This document shows positions 1-12,938 of a DNA stretch of 64,000 nt, piece by piece (positions within the stretch are counted from its first letter, which is position 1; the number at the start of each line of letters is the position of its first letter). The stretch is from Entophlyctis helioformis. Its lineage: Eukaryota; Chytridiomycota; Chytridiomycetes; Chytridiales; Chytriomycetaceae. The DNA is taken from contig JAHLKH010000010.1 in assembly GCA_025526915.1 (NCBI GenBank), positions 62,001 through 126,000 of the forward strand, read 5' to 3'. The translations under genes and the position numbers were made by a program. The notes under the pieces were generated by a model. The model was not told the origin of the DNA and did not search any database. It saw only the letters and a list, made by a program, of their open reading frames with translations.

Positions 1-3000
1 AGGCCAAAGACTGCCACGACCGTGGCAACCGTCACCAGCACCACAACAACGCTCGCACCAGTGACGCCGCTTGGATTGCCGCGGTCAAAGGCTGCCCGCG
101 CACCAGGTCTCAAGCCGTCAGTCTCCTCTTCAAGGACGCGTCCAAGCCGAGTCGCGTCAGATCCAGCAGCAAGGCCGTCGCGAGCCGCCACAAGCCAAGT
201 CCGTCAGAATCACCGCTCAGCCAGCCACGCTGATCCAAGCACAGCCAGAGCTGCACCCGCCAATGGCGGCCAGAGTCGTGGCAATCGAGTACCGCCAGCC
301 ACATCAGTGTCCAAGGGTTCACTCTCCATGCCACCAGTCGCTGTGGCATATGGGCCGGCGACTGCAGAAAACGGCGTCGAGACAAAACAGGCTGCGCATG
401 GCATCCTGGCAGCTGCAGCTGAATCAACGGCTGTTTCCATCCCACCGCTGGCCGCGTCAAAAGTCCAGCAGGTGCGAGTCGGTGACGCCAGCCATGCCAG
501 CGACCTTGACAATGACGACGATGACGATGGCGACGACTTTGAAGAGTACGATGGATACGACTACATTGACGACGAGCACGGTGATGACAGCGACGACGAT
601 ATGTTTGCTGGATTCCACGCCAAGTCAGATGCACCACTGGATCAGCCAGACACACGCGATGAGCGGCTGGAGCGACTCAAGAAAGCCGTAAAGTACCGTG
701 CATACCAGTCGTATCGGCCGTGCGCCAACAAGCTGCTGCAGATGAAGATTGACAAGGAGGCCATGGATCGTCACGATAAGAAACTGTCGCAGGCCATGCC
801 GCGGATCAACACTGCTCCGCCCCGCAAGTACATCATTAGTCGTGCCAAGCAGCTCAAAGATCGCCAAGGTTGGATGGCCTGCTGTATGGGCCGTGATGAT
901 CCAGCAGGGACAGTGCTGACAATCGCACGTGTTTGGGCTTGCATAGAAAAGGTTTCCCAGATCGAGGCATGCAACAAGGTCTTGCTCAAGCGCATCATAT
1001 ACCAGCAAAAGGCACGCAAGCCACTCGGCTTGTTCAAAAAGAGCGCGCTCAAAAAGACGCCTGTGGAGGGCCGTGGACTCAATGGCCCGCACAAGAGAGA
1101 AGTGGAGCACCAGATCATGGAGGAAAACCGGGTAAGACGCACTTGTCATGACGAATGTAGCCGAACGCAGGATGGCACGTATTGACCCTGGCGGAACGTC
1201 TAGGCTCTCCTCGCACGCCTCGAGTCGCAGCAGGCGCACTATGCGCGGATGAAGTGGGACGAGGAGCGACGCAAGAATCTGTTTTATCTCGCCAACATCG
1301 CCAGCCACCCGATGCCGTTCATTGAGGAGATTGAAGAGCTCGGACTGCACAAGCACAACCACGCGCTGAAGAAGGTCGGCGATCCATACCGGCCAGCAAC
1401 AGCACCTGCCGAAGTTGAGAGGCTGCTCGCTCTCAAGCAAAGCATGCTGGATCAGGCAGACGAGGAGGCGCAAGGGATCCATCCGCCCGCTCGATGGCAG
1501 CCCGCTGGACCGCTGCTGCCGCGTGTTGCAATGCTGCCGCCACACCCCATGTCTGCTGGCACACAGGGCAGCAGGTCGCCTATCAAGACAGGGCCGGATG
1601 GCAAGCCGGTGCGCAAGAAACTCGGCCCACTCATTCCGCGCGTTGCGCTGCTCGGCATGGCGAGAGCCAAAAAGGCAGTGCCCGAGATCAAGGAGCCGCA
1701 GTCGATTGCAAAGACATGGACGCGCACCAAGGTGTTTCAAGTGGAACGCAAGCTGCTGTTTGCACGCTTCGAGCCAATCAGTCGCAAATCACAGCGGCGA
1801 GACAGCCGACGCCTGTCCGTCCGGATCAACGAGGCAAGCACAGAGTCGCTGTCGCAGTCCATGTCGGCAATAACGCCAACATCGGCAGACCCAGAGACCG
1901 CCTTGGATCAGCACAATCAGGTGCAGTCGCCGACAACCGATGACGAGATGGTGCCACGCATCACGGGCGGTGGAGCGCATATGTTCCAGTCGGCCGAGTC
2001 GATCCATGTGACAGAGAACACGATCCGCAACTCGTTCTTGAGCCAGTCGCATGACCAGTCGCATGAGGATCTGCATCTGGCATTGGCGTCGGACCACCAT
2101 CTGCGCATCGAGCATACCATGGAAGCGGTCATCACAGGAGTGCCTGGGCTGTCAGTGTCGTATCCAGTCCCGGAGCTCACAAGTCGGACTGTGTGGCTGT
2201 TCTTTTCTTCCACGACTGAAGACACCGTGACGGAGCGTGACGTGTTTATGGAGAAATGTGTTCCGGATGTAAGTCGGTCCAGCCATGCTTTGCGTCCATG
2301 ATGGTATCGCTGACATGACTGCGTGTACAGCTCCGCAACCTTTGCAGATCCCGCGGATTCGAGTTCCGATGCGTTGAGATTCTCGGCGGTGCGGTGCACG
2401 AAGCGCTCATCAACACACACCAGATCCCCAAGGTATACATGCGCGAACTCGAGCGGTGCATCAACGAGTCGTCGGCAGTCAACTTCCTTGCCGTCCTGGG
2501 CGACAAGTACGGAGCCCGAGTGCTGCAGCCAGAGATCCCGTCGTCAACGTTCAATCTCTTGCTCAAGGAGATCAAGGCCATGGGCGACGACTGCATGGCC
2601 GGCGTGTCGACGCTCACCAAATGGTACAAGCTGGACGAGAACATGGTGCCACCACACCGGATCCTCCAGCCGATCACGAGCGAGTTTCCCGATTTCGTCA
2701 ATGACGGCGACCCTGAGAAGAAGGCACATGCGCGGCGGGACTGGGAGTCCAAGGTGCTGATACCCCTGCAGGCGGATCTGAAGATTGCTGCCTTGGCTCT
2801 GGGCGAGCAGGACAAACTCAAGAACGAGATTGCGCAAAAGTTTGCACAGAGCATGACGCACGAGGAGGTCATGCGCGGCATATACAACCAGCGCGTGGAT
2901 CCGTCCACCAACCGCGTGCTGGGCAAAACGGTTGTGGTGTTTCGCAATACCAAGGTCCCAAAGAGCTCGCAGGTGGCGTCGGTGCACGAGAGTGATCCCG

Positions 3001-6000
3001 AGCGCACGTTCATGGACACACTCAAGAGCGTGGTCAGGTCGTGGGTGCCCAAACAGAACCTGATTGTCGAAAATGTGAGCTGGTGTACCAGGACTTCGTC
3101 TTGGCTCGTGCTTCATGACTGGCATGGTGCTGACTCGCAAAGCCAACAGGTGCCGCCGGTTGATGAAAACAGCCCGACAGACACGGCCAGGAACCCAGTG
3201 CACATCCAGCGCATTATGCAGAAACTGGTGGACGCCATATCCGCATCGGTCATCTACCACGCAGACATGTCGCAGACAGTCGACACTCCAAACGCGCTCA
3301 TTGACGAGATCCTGCACCACATCCGGTTCGTCAAGAGCCGGTCCAAGGAGTTTGTGCGGCGTGAGCACGTTGTCGAGCGCATCACAAACTACATGGTCCA
3401 GACCAAGATGAAGCACGTTCTTCCGCTTGTCATTACCGGTGCGCCGGGAACGGGCAAGTCTGGCGTGATTGCCAAGTCGCTGCAGAAAGTGGCGAGCGAC
3501 ATCTACGCGGCCGAGAAACGCGCTCGAGATGCTGCCAAGCGCACTGCACAGGAGACCGAAGACACGCATGCGGCTGCTGAGAAGCCTGTCGAGCGGCCAC
3601 CAGCACGAAGACCCAGCACCGCCATCAGCAGCCTTGGATCGGGCACACCGGCATTTGCACGACGACGCAGCTCGATGCATCCATCGGGTCAGGGCGGGAT
3701 GGCCGACAGCGACAACAACAGACCAGCATTTGCAATGACGCAAATGTCGCCGTTCACCGCACCGCTGCCGCCCATGCCGGCACACACAGCCAACGGCGCA
3801 CAGCCACAGACCGAGCCGCGCCATGTGATCGTGTTCCGGTGCATTGCCATCACCCATGCCTCGGCCTCCACATCCAACCTCATGCTCTCGCTCGCCGCCC
3901 AGATCTCACAAGCATACGGCATCTCCCAGATCTCGACGCAGTACGAAGACCCGCTCGTCAAGTTCAGACGCGCACTGCGACTGCCCACACGCGAGCGGCC
4001 CCTGCTGCTCGTGCTCACCAAACTCGACCAGCTGCAGTTTGACAACGAGTCTGAGCGCAGCATGGGCTGGCTGCTCGACGACCTCCCTGCATACATCAAC
4101 CTCGTGCTGGCTGTTCACGATGAGCGGTTCGCCAGATCCCTCCTCCCCAACATCATGGCCAAGATAGTGCATCTCGTGCCGCACGCTCAGGCGGACCTCC
4201 GCGAAAAGAAGGGCACCATCGACACGACCAAATGGACACTGCCGGTCTCGCTGGACCAGTGCCTGCTGCCGATCGGCGACTTTATCCCCACGGTGGCCAA
4301 GGTGGCGTTGAAGCGCTATCTCGGCCTCGATGCCCGGCGGCTGCGGCCCGAGCAGGAAGAGATGGTCATGCACGCGTTCGAGCGCGCCAACCTCCTCGAC
4401 CTGCAGCGAATGGGCACCGCATCGCCGCTGCTGCTGCGGCTGCTGTACAACATCACCCGGCCGTGGCGGTCGTACGAGACGGTGAGCCTGAACATGCCGA
4501 TATCGGTGTCCAAGACCCTCGAGCTTGTTTTCGCCACGCTTGAGAAGGAGTACATTGCAGGCGTCGTGGCAACGGTCTGCTCGATCCTCACGCTGAGCCG
4601 CGATGGGCTGGCGTCGACCGAGATCGAGGACATGCTGAGTCTGAAAGACGATATCCTGCAGCGCACGATCCTGGTGAGCTAGACACTGCTGGATGGATGA
4701 ACCGAATGGACGTGGCATGCATGTTTGCCACTGACCGCGATGCGTGCGATGACGCAGTGGACAACGGCGCGAGTCACACGGATCTCTCCCGTCTTCTTTC
4801 TGCGGCTGCTGAACGCGTTGACGGACACCGGACTGCTGATGGTGCGGCTGGGACCGAACGGCACGCCATTGTTTCGATGGACGGAGCCCGAGTTTGCCGA
4901 GTGTGCACGGTCACGGTATCTGTCCACGTCTGAGGAACAGACCATGTACGCCGGCCTGCTCTGCGACTACTTTTCTGGAAAGTACCACATCAAGAAAACG
5001 TTCTCGGGCGGCATTGGTGGCGACAACACCGCGGCTAGTCATGCAAGCGGCCCCACTGGAAGTAGCAGCAGCAGTCATGGCGAAAGCAGCATTGCTGGAA
5101 ATGGACGCCCAAGTTCTGTTGAAAAGGACGGCGTGGTGCTTGCTGAGCATCGTGGCGTGCCTGAGCAACCAACCAAGCTGACGGAAGCGGCACTGATCTT
5201 TGGACGATGGGCTGAGCGGCGTGCGGCATGGAACATCCGCAAGATCCGCGAGCTTCCAAAAGCGCTTTCCAAGGCACACCGATGGCAGGAGCTGCTTGAC
5301 GCCATGTACGACATTGAGGTGATTGAGGGAATGCGCGAAACATCGGTAAGTGGCATGGCATCTTTCAGTTCCATGGCGCGCACTGACAGTCGGTGTGTGG
5401 CAGGGAGTGTATCCAACGATCCGGGAGATGCGCGAGGTCCTCCGCTACGGCGCCAAGGAAGGCATGTCGCTGCAGATCCAGGACTCGATTCACGAAGTCC
5501 TCGAGTTTCTCCGTGAGCGTGCAGAGCAGATCATCCGCACACCGAGCTACCTGCTGCCGGGATACATGTACGACCAGCTGCTGCGCATCCCTGAAGACCA
5601 CCCGCTTGCCAAGCTGGGCAAGCCCATGCGGCTCCTCCATCCCGACAACGCGTGGCAGTACTATGGCCGTGTGCAGTGCGTGCGCGCGTTCCTGCCCGTC
5701 ATCAAGTATGGCCAGAGGGAGCCTCCAGCCCGACCCGAGACGCCCGACACCATCATGGAAGATCCATCACTTCGCAAACTCGAGTACTCGCCCCTGACGT
5801 TCTACAACCCGTCGGCCAAGGAGTCGCTGCCCGTGACGAGCATTCCTGTCGTGATTGACGTGTTTGATGCGAGCTGCCCGGCAGTCTCGACAGCATGGAC
5901 ACCGTTCAAGATGCGGCCGTCGTACGCGTCGTCGGCGTTGAGTATCACACACATGATCGTTGCACGGGACAACAGTCTTGTGGTGGTAGCGACGGCTGAA

Positions 6001-8749
6001 GGCAACGTGCTGGTGCGGTCGCTCGAGACGCTCGAAGAGATGTATGCACTGCCACACGGGTCGCCTGTGACGGCCATGTGTGCATCGCCCGACGGCGCAC
6101 TGCTCATGACGGCTTGTGGGCAGTCTGGCGACTACCGGCTGACAGTGTGGTCGCTGTCAGACGGCACGATGAGCAAGCGGATCCGCGCGCGGTCGATTGG
6201 CGTCAGCGGCATTGTCGTTGGCTGTGGCTTTGTCGCGTCTCCGAGTGACGATGTGTCCACGTCGCACCACCGCGCATACGCCGTCGACAATGTGGGCACG
6301 CTCAAGATCTTTGGCGTTGAAGTCACGCGGGTGTTTGCCGCGTACAACTGCGAGCGCGGGGACGTTGTGTCTCGCATGTCGCCCGACGGCAAGCATCTGG
6401 CTATTGGTGGCCGCAACGTGTGCTACTACAACACGTTTGTGGGCGTGGATGCCTGGGATCAGCGTGCATTCGCCGTTGAGAATACGCGCTTCAAGTACCA
6501 TGCGACGCGGCAGATTCGGTTCAATGTCGACGGGAGTGTTTTGTACACGCTGAGCACGATCGATGCGGCTGTGGCAGCAAATGCCAAGGCGTTGGATCTC
6601 GACAGCCGCTCGGTTGTGCAGGCGTGGAACACGGTCCAGGGGCAGTCGGTTGTACTGTTGCAGCTCGAGGATCAAACGTCCACTTTGGCTGTCTCTCCAG
6701 ACGGCCGGTTCCTGTGCACGGCCGGCTCGACGCTGGGGCTGCGAGTGTGGAACTCGCTGACGGGCGATTGTCTGGCAGAGAGACACGTGTCTGACGGGTT
6801 CATCAGCTGTGAGATTGTGCCTGAAACTCTGTCCACGGCTTCTGAGCCTGGAGCGGCCAGCAAGACGGCAACGGCTGCAAGCGGACGGCAGGGCAGAGGA
6901 CTGAGCGGATCGGGCAGTCCCAAGAAGCCACGGTCGCGCAAGCCAACTAGATCCAAGATGGACGCGGCTGCAGCCACGACGCCAAGCCAGTCGCCGCAGC
7001 CGCAGCAACAGCCACACCCTCCGCTGCAGCCCAAGATGGTGCTTCCGTCGCACCTGTTCTCCGGCCTCAGCATGTCTGGCAGCCGTGGAGCAACGCGGCT
7101 TGTGCGAAGCGCGGGAGATGGTGCACCAGACGGCGCTGATGACGACCGCCCAGATGCACCGCTGGTAGCCAACTCGTCCATGTTCATCCTGGCGGCAACC
7201 AAGGACGGCTTTCTGCGGCAATGGAAGGTGCCGCCTCGCCGCGAGACGCCGCTACCGCTGCCCAAGATCAACTCGGTCGGCCAGAGCTCGGACGGTGACT
7301 ATTTCCTGGCCAATGCCACGCAGACGAATGCCAAGGGCGACACGGCCACCACGAGCCTGACCATCTACGACGCGCACTCTGGACGGCGGGTCGCGTGTGT
7401 GCCTGCCGTCGAGCCAGCCATATGGACGTACGTGGCCGCCCCCGGCACGCTGGGCATCAACATGATCGTCTACAGCGGCACATCCGAAGGCACGGTGCGC
7501 ATGTACGCGTGGCCGCCAGCACTCTCGCATGAATCGGGGCCAGAGACCCAGCGGCCGCCAAGCCCGTTTCTGGCCGCACGGTCCGTCAGCCGCGCTGGAT
7601 CCTTTGCAAGGCGAGGATCCGCCACCACGCTCTTCCCGGCAGCCACATCTTCCGCCTTGAACGACAGCTCATCGGCGTCGCTGCCAGACACGCCTGCATT
7701 GCCTGCGTCGCCTGCATCGCTGACACCCGAGTCCATTCCCCACGAGCCCCCACAGCCGCCCAAGCCCAAACGCAAGCCAGGACGCTGGCAGACCGAGACC
7801 CTCGTGCGGGAATTCCGGGTGATCCCGTACGGCCGGCCGCACATCACCGCCATCGCCTATGCGCTGCAACCACAGCTCGGCATGCTCGCCGTCGCCACCC
7901 GCGACTCGACACCCAACACAGCCGACACCACGCGCGACACGCTCACAGTGACCGTGTTTTCGATCCACACGGGCGAGGCCATCCACGAGTCGCGCATCCG
8001 CATCGACAGCCTGCAGTCGTCGCCGTTTGCCTTTGTGCCGCTCCGCCCGTTCTCGGTCTCGTGGTCGCGCACGGACGCGTTCATCTTTGCACGGCTGCCG
8101 CCGCCCGAGCTGCATGACGTGCCCAACCCGGCGCTCCTGGTGTTTGGCGGCGAAAAAGTGTTTCTGACAAACGGGCTGACGCCTTCGCGCAGCTCGGCGT
8201 TTGCGTCGCTGGTGCTGCAGAAGGCGGGCGGCAAGGCCGTCACGGCTGTTGCGCAGTGCTTGCACAACCCTGTGTATGCCGTGTACGCGTTTGGTGACCA
8301 GGTCTGCGTGATCCGTGAACAGCCTGACGTGAGTGGCAGTTGCAGCTGTGGTGGCTTTGAACGCTGGTTTGCTGAAGATGGGAAGCATGGGTGTGCTGAC
8401 TCTTGTGCACGATGTATGCATGCATGCATGCATGTAGGATCCCGCGTCGCTGGCTTGTATCCGCCAGATCACTTGCTCGTTCAAGGACCCTGTCACCCAG
8501 CTGGCCATGATCGATGACGGCGTGTGGCAGCTGGTGGTGGCCATGACATCGGCAGGCACCATCGCCATCTACGATCTCAACCATTCGGACAAGAGCGGCA
8601 CCAACTCGGAGGAAGTGGCATGCTGGATTGCCGGCGTGCCGCTGACGTCCATGGTGGTCTCAGAAGGCCCGTCTCAGAGGGACCTGTGCTGGCGCATCGC
8701 GTTGGCAGGGCCAGGCGGATTCGCAACGGTGCTCCGGCTCCGGCTGTGA
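1..8749 (+). CDS. NACHT/WD40 STAND NTPase, NWD-like (5' partial)
   Basis: Seven exons, all joined in phase 0: 1-1131, 1204-2268, 2331-3074, 3150-4673, 4758-5345, 5404-8328, 8438-8749; about 2762 residues are visible. The frame is open to the window edge, so the true start lies upstream or is an internal ATG. In order: a Ser/Pro/Ala-rich N-terminus with an acidic Asp/Glu tract (about residues 170-200); a DUF4062-like segment (WLFFSSTTEDTVTERD near 715, VLGDKYG near 789); a P-loop ITGAPGTGKS near 1074 with hydrophobic-acidic Walker B LLLVLTKLDQL near 1263; a winged-helix-like stretch; and a long C-terminal WD40 region from about 1860 to the end. The order DUF4062-NTPase-WD40 is that of NWD1/NWD2 proteins, which are signal-transducing NTPases. 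Substrate and partners cannot be told from sequence. No canonical AATAAA follows the stop. Confidence 0.85.
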
Positions 8750-8856
8750 GAGGCAGCTGTATTTCATTCTTCTTGGTGGACGATACAATGACGATAATGA
8801 AAAACGGCAGATGCCGTTGCGCCGAACCGAATGCCAACGTTACGGTTGCGAGAGGT

Positions 8857-11800
8857 TCACGCAGCCGCTAATGTCGTGCTCATCGTCCACGACTGCGTCA
8901 ATGCCCAGCACCCACGATCCGGCTCTGTCCGTGCCTTCTTGCGACGCATCGTGGCCAGTATCCATGGCGTCTGCCCATGGTATGACACCATCATCTGCCA
9001 TGCCATCGTGTCAGCAAGCACAAGCATACACGCACAGCAGCCATGCGTCCACATACAAGACGCAGTCACGGGAGACAGTTCGCCAGCGGAAGCAGACGTT
9101 GTGAGCCCTGTCGCAACAAACAGATGCGGCTGCTGCGCCTTGACGTGACTGATGGACGTTGCAACGCGGTACACAAAACTAGAGCCATCACCAGTGTCAG
9201 CATATCGATCGTGCGAGCAGTCCACCAGACATGAAAGGCGTACCTGGCATACGTGAGAATGAGCTGCTTGACCGACCACTGCTGCACATCAGGATGTTGC
9301 AATAATGGTGCAAGGTACGCGGAACACTGGTGCACCGCATACCGATGCCGGCCAATCTCCAGCAGCCGCGTAATCTCCTCTCTAAGCCCCGAGAGTATTG
9401 TCAGCATCGCCGGACACTATCAGACACACAAAGGGAATCCCTCACTTTTGAGTCTGCGCTTCTTCCTCGGTCAGCGGCCGTCTCTCGCGATGCTTGGTGG
9501 TCGTGTTCGGCAGCAGCTTGCGCTGGATCGCTGTGAGGTAGCTCGACGCCGGCTGAGGCAGCGGACTCCACGTCTTTGGTGCGGCGTCACGCATGGTCGT
9601 TGCACTCGCGCCATCGAGGCTTGTGACAATATTGTCGCGCTGGTCGGCAGTCAACGACTCGATGCTCGCGTCAAGCGATGAGATGAGGTTGAGACGGGAC
9701 CTCAGCATGTCCGAGTCGATGGTCGTGCAAATCTCTTTCCACGAGTGCGTGATCTTGGCTTGGTGGCTTGCAAACGTTTCTGGTGGTCGTGGCGTGTAGG
9801 GTGAGCCAATGGCCATGACAATGTGTGGATGAGAGCAAGCAGTCAGGATGCTCAATGCGTGTGTGCGTGTGTGTTGGATTGTACCTGGGCCAGAGGACAG
9901 ACGAATGTCCTGCACAAGGTCAGGATGGCGTTTTTGGAACGTGTTGAAGAACCCCGTGATGCGGTACACGAAGCTGTCAAAGCGCGCATGAGTCTCACGG
10001 ATGCCCCCCTCGTCAGACGAGAGCGGCAGAACGGGCAACATACCAGGCATAGATGATGATCAGCTGCTTGATCGACCAGGCCTGCACGTCTGCACGCATC
10101 AGCCACCCAGGCAGTGCTTCAGAGCATCGCTGAATGGCATAGTTGCTGATGCCCGTCTGCAGCATGACCGCAATCCGTTCCCTGCATCAAGCACAGCCCA
10201 TCCGTGTCAGCCACTTGCACTCGCATAGCGCCAGCACACCAACTCGCTCAACGCAAGCAAACCTCTGTATGCGAGCCTCGTCGCTCGTCAGCGGGCGACG
10301 CGGACTGCTGCCAATAACCGGGTTAGGCTGCAGCTCGTACTTGATCGCATCAAGCGACGTTGATGCCGGCACGGGCAATGCATCGCGGCCCTTTGGAGCA
10401 AGCTTCTCCATCATCCACGCATTCAGTCCGCGGAGGTTGGTCATGAGCTCGCTCTGCTCCTCGGGCGACAGTGTCCCCACGTCATGGCTGATGGGTCTCG
10501 ACACGTTGATCTTGGCCACCACCTGCTCATCCTTGACGTCGGAGCAGATGCGTGTCCACGCCTCCGAGAGCCGCGGCTGTGCGTTAGAGATGGCTTCGAG
10601 GGCCGAGGCGGACTTGATCTGCTGGATAAGGTCTGGATGCTTGCACTGGAACGACGACACGAAGCGTGCGGTGCGCGAGACGAAGCTGGCATACGTGATG
10701 ATGAACTGCTTGACGGTCCAGTCGGCGACAGAGGGATGGTCGGGCCACGTGGCCAGCTGCTGCACGCATTGGATAACAGCAAACTTGTAGGGGCCGACTT
10801 GCAGGATAACGCCAAGCATGTCCCTGTCAGAGCCGGCCCGTGTTAGACATGCATTTGGCGATGGATGCACCGCACGAGCCCACTCACAGCCGCTTGTCGG
10901 ATTCTTCGGGAGTAGGTGCCCGCTTCCCGCCGCCGGGCATCAACGCGTTCTTGATGATGGAGAGCGACGTGTCGCCAGGCTCGGGCAAGGCCTCTCTCGA
11001 CTTGGGCGAGATGCGTTCCATGGTTCCGGCATTGGCGGCATTGAGCCGCTCGATAAGATGGGCTCTGCTGTCCTTGGAGAGAGAGCTAAACGTTTCGTCG
11101 AGAGAGATCTGGACACCCAGGCTCTCGAGAGCTCTCTTGCCGCGGTCCGAGAGCTCGACCGAGTGTGGGACGAGGTGATCGTTGCTGCCAGGCTGCGTCC
11201 GAGAGAGCGGCTGCTGGGGCTGCTGGTCGTTCAGGTCGAGCGGCGTGTCGGGCTGCGAGGTGAGCGAGACGGATCTCTCTGTGCGTCTTCGCTGAGTGGC
11301 GCGGGGCGTGTGCGCAGCGCTGTCGACGCTGTCTGGCGCGAACGCCTGCGTGACAAGCGGAAGCGACGCGGATCGTTTGGTTCGACGCCCATTGACAGCC
11401 GGTGCGGCTGCCGGAGCGGGCGGCTGCACTGAAACGTGGAACTTTGACAGGACAGAGCCGCCCGCAGCCGTCTGGCCGGACTGCGACTGAGCAGTCTCGC
11501 TGGCTTGGTACGCGAATGTTGGCCGAGGAGCCGATCTGCCGCGTGGGAAGGGATGGCAGCAGCACACGTCAGCACCACGCCATGGGTAACAGGCAAGCGT
11601 GCGCGCGTGGAGAGGCGTGGAGTGCACATGGCCACACTTACGAGTCGGTGGGAGCGGGCGAGACGAGCATCGGCGACCCGTCTGTGGTGGCCGATATCGA
11701 CATGGGCTGCGCAGACGAGGGCGACCCGAGCTGCAGATCCTGCTGGGCGATCTGGGCCAGCAGACCCAGCCCGCGCGTCTGTGCAACGCAGCCGGCCGGC

Positions 11801-12212
11801 ACGAGAAGGCAGACATGCACGAGAAGGCAGGCATACAGGCAGGCGCCAGAGGGCACGTGTGTCAGTACAATCGTGCGTACATGGATGCAGTAGCCGGCAT
11901 CCACGTCATGGGCACGCTGAGCAGCGCATGGGCTTGCGTGCTCGCCATGGATGTGGCAGGTGCCAATCAGCGAGCGCGCACGCCAAGCGTGCCGACTGGC
12001 CGGCGGGCCGACGGGTGCGCAGACGCAGCAGGTGCGTGTTGTGCGGTACAGGCCGTGCGGCACACGCGGCACACGAGCGCCGCTCCCGCCTGTGCGACTG
12101 CCCGCATGACTGCCCCGCCTGCCCGCCCGCCCGCCTGCAGATGGCCGGCCAATGCATGTGCCGGCTGCGGCTGTTCCGACGGCTCGATGCCAAGGGCAAC
12201 GGCGAGCCCAAC

Positions 12213-12252
<40 letters not shown>

Positions 12253-12456
12253 TGATGGATGGATGGCCGGCCAAGCTGCCAGGCGGCAAAGCGATAGGCT
12301 GGCCGACCGGCAAGGGGGGCAGCTGACCTGCTCGCATCCGTTGAGTCCGGTCCCGGCGTCGTGCGTGTGGATGTGCAAGTGCTGGCCTGCAAGCCGCGCA
12401 GGCCCAAGGCGAGTCTGCAGCCCAAGCCCGCCGTCGTTGCCTTGGCTGCTGGGCAT
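8857..12456 (-). CDS. Unrecognised protein of three tandem modules (WxxKQxIxxYA repeat)
   Basis: I do not recognise this family. Exons in coding order: 12456-12328 (tentative first exon), 11778-11642, 11535-10888, 10823-10263, 10181-10044, 9973-9885, 9779-9446, 9381-9244, 9178-8857; phases agree throughout and give about 831 residues. After a Ser/Pro/Gln-rich N-terminus, a module occurs three times. Each starts after a PLT/PTPEE-x-E-A-like helix, runs through a YA(I/V)xxC segment into WTVKQFIITYASFV, WSIKQLIIIYACFV or WSVKQLILTYASFV, then FQxxHPDL and a SAW(T/K)xI-like helix (the third module is shortened). Modules 2 and 3 have an intron at the same place, inside the YA-(C/S)-FV codons. No signal peptide or membrane segment is evident. 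The gene is convergent with the NWD-like gene, 107 bp apart. The 5' end is the least certain part: the tentative first intron is 549 nt, far longer than its neighbours. Confidence 0.65.
12212..12253. repeat. GGCT tetranucleotide microsatellite
   Basis: About ten perfect tandem copies of ggct, followed by ggatggatgg. It lies inside the tentative long first intron of the module-repeat gene, in a 12.0-12.35 kb stretch that is low-complexity throughout. Confidence 0.9.
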
Positions 12457-12938
12457 TTCGAGATCGCGTCGAAGCGTGAAGGCGTGGTCACGGCGGGCAC
12501 ATCCACATTCACATCCACATCCACATACAAATACGGCTGGCTGTTGGTTGGCTGTCGGTGGGCAGTTAGCTGATCTTCTTGAAATGCACACTCTGGAGGT
12601 ACTTGGATCGTTTTATAGGTACATGCGCGTGGCATAAGAAGAAAAGAGAAAGGGGTGGTGAAGGGCAACGTGTGCGGCGGATGGCGGCCTACAAACAGAG
12701 AGACGAGGAGGAGCAGATGCGTGGACAGGAGCGTGCGGCCAGAGGCTGTGCTGCACTGGGCTCGCGTCCAGGCTGGGATCAAAAGAGTCGAGAGATTACA
12801 GGCCAAGAGAAACGTACTGGGTCGGATCGGATGGGGGGAAAGAGTAGCGAGAGAAGAGAGAAGTGTGTGTGTGTGTGTAGAGAGAGAGTGTGTGTGTGTG
12901 TGATTGCGAATATAGTCTTGTACAAACACATTGTCCAT

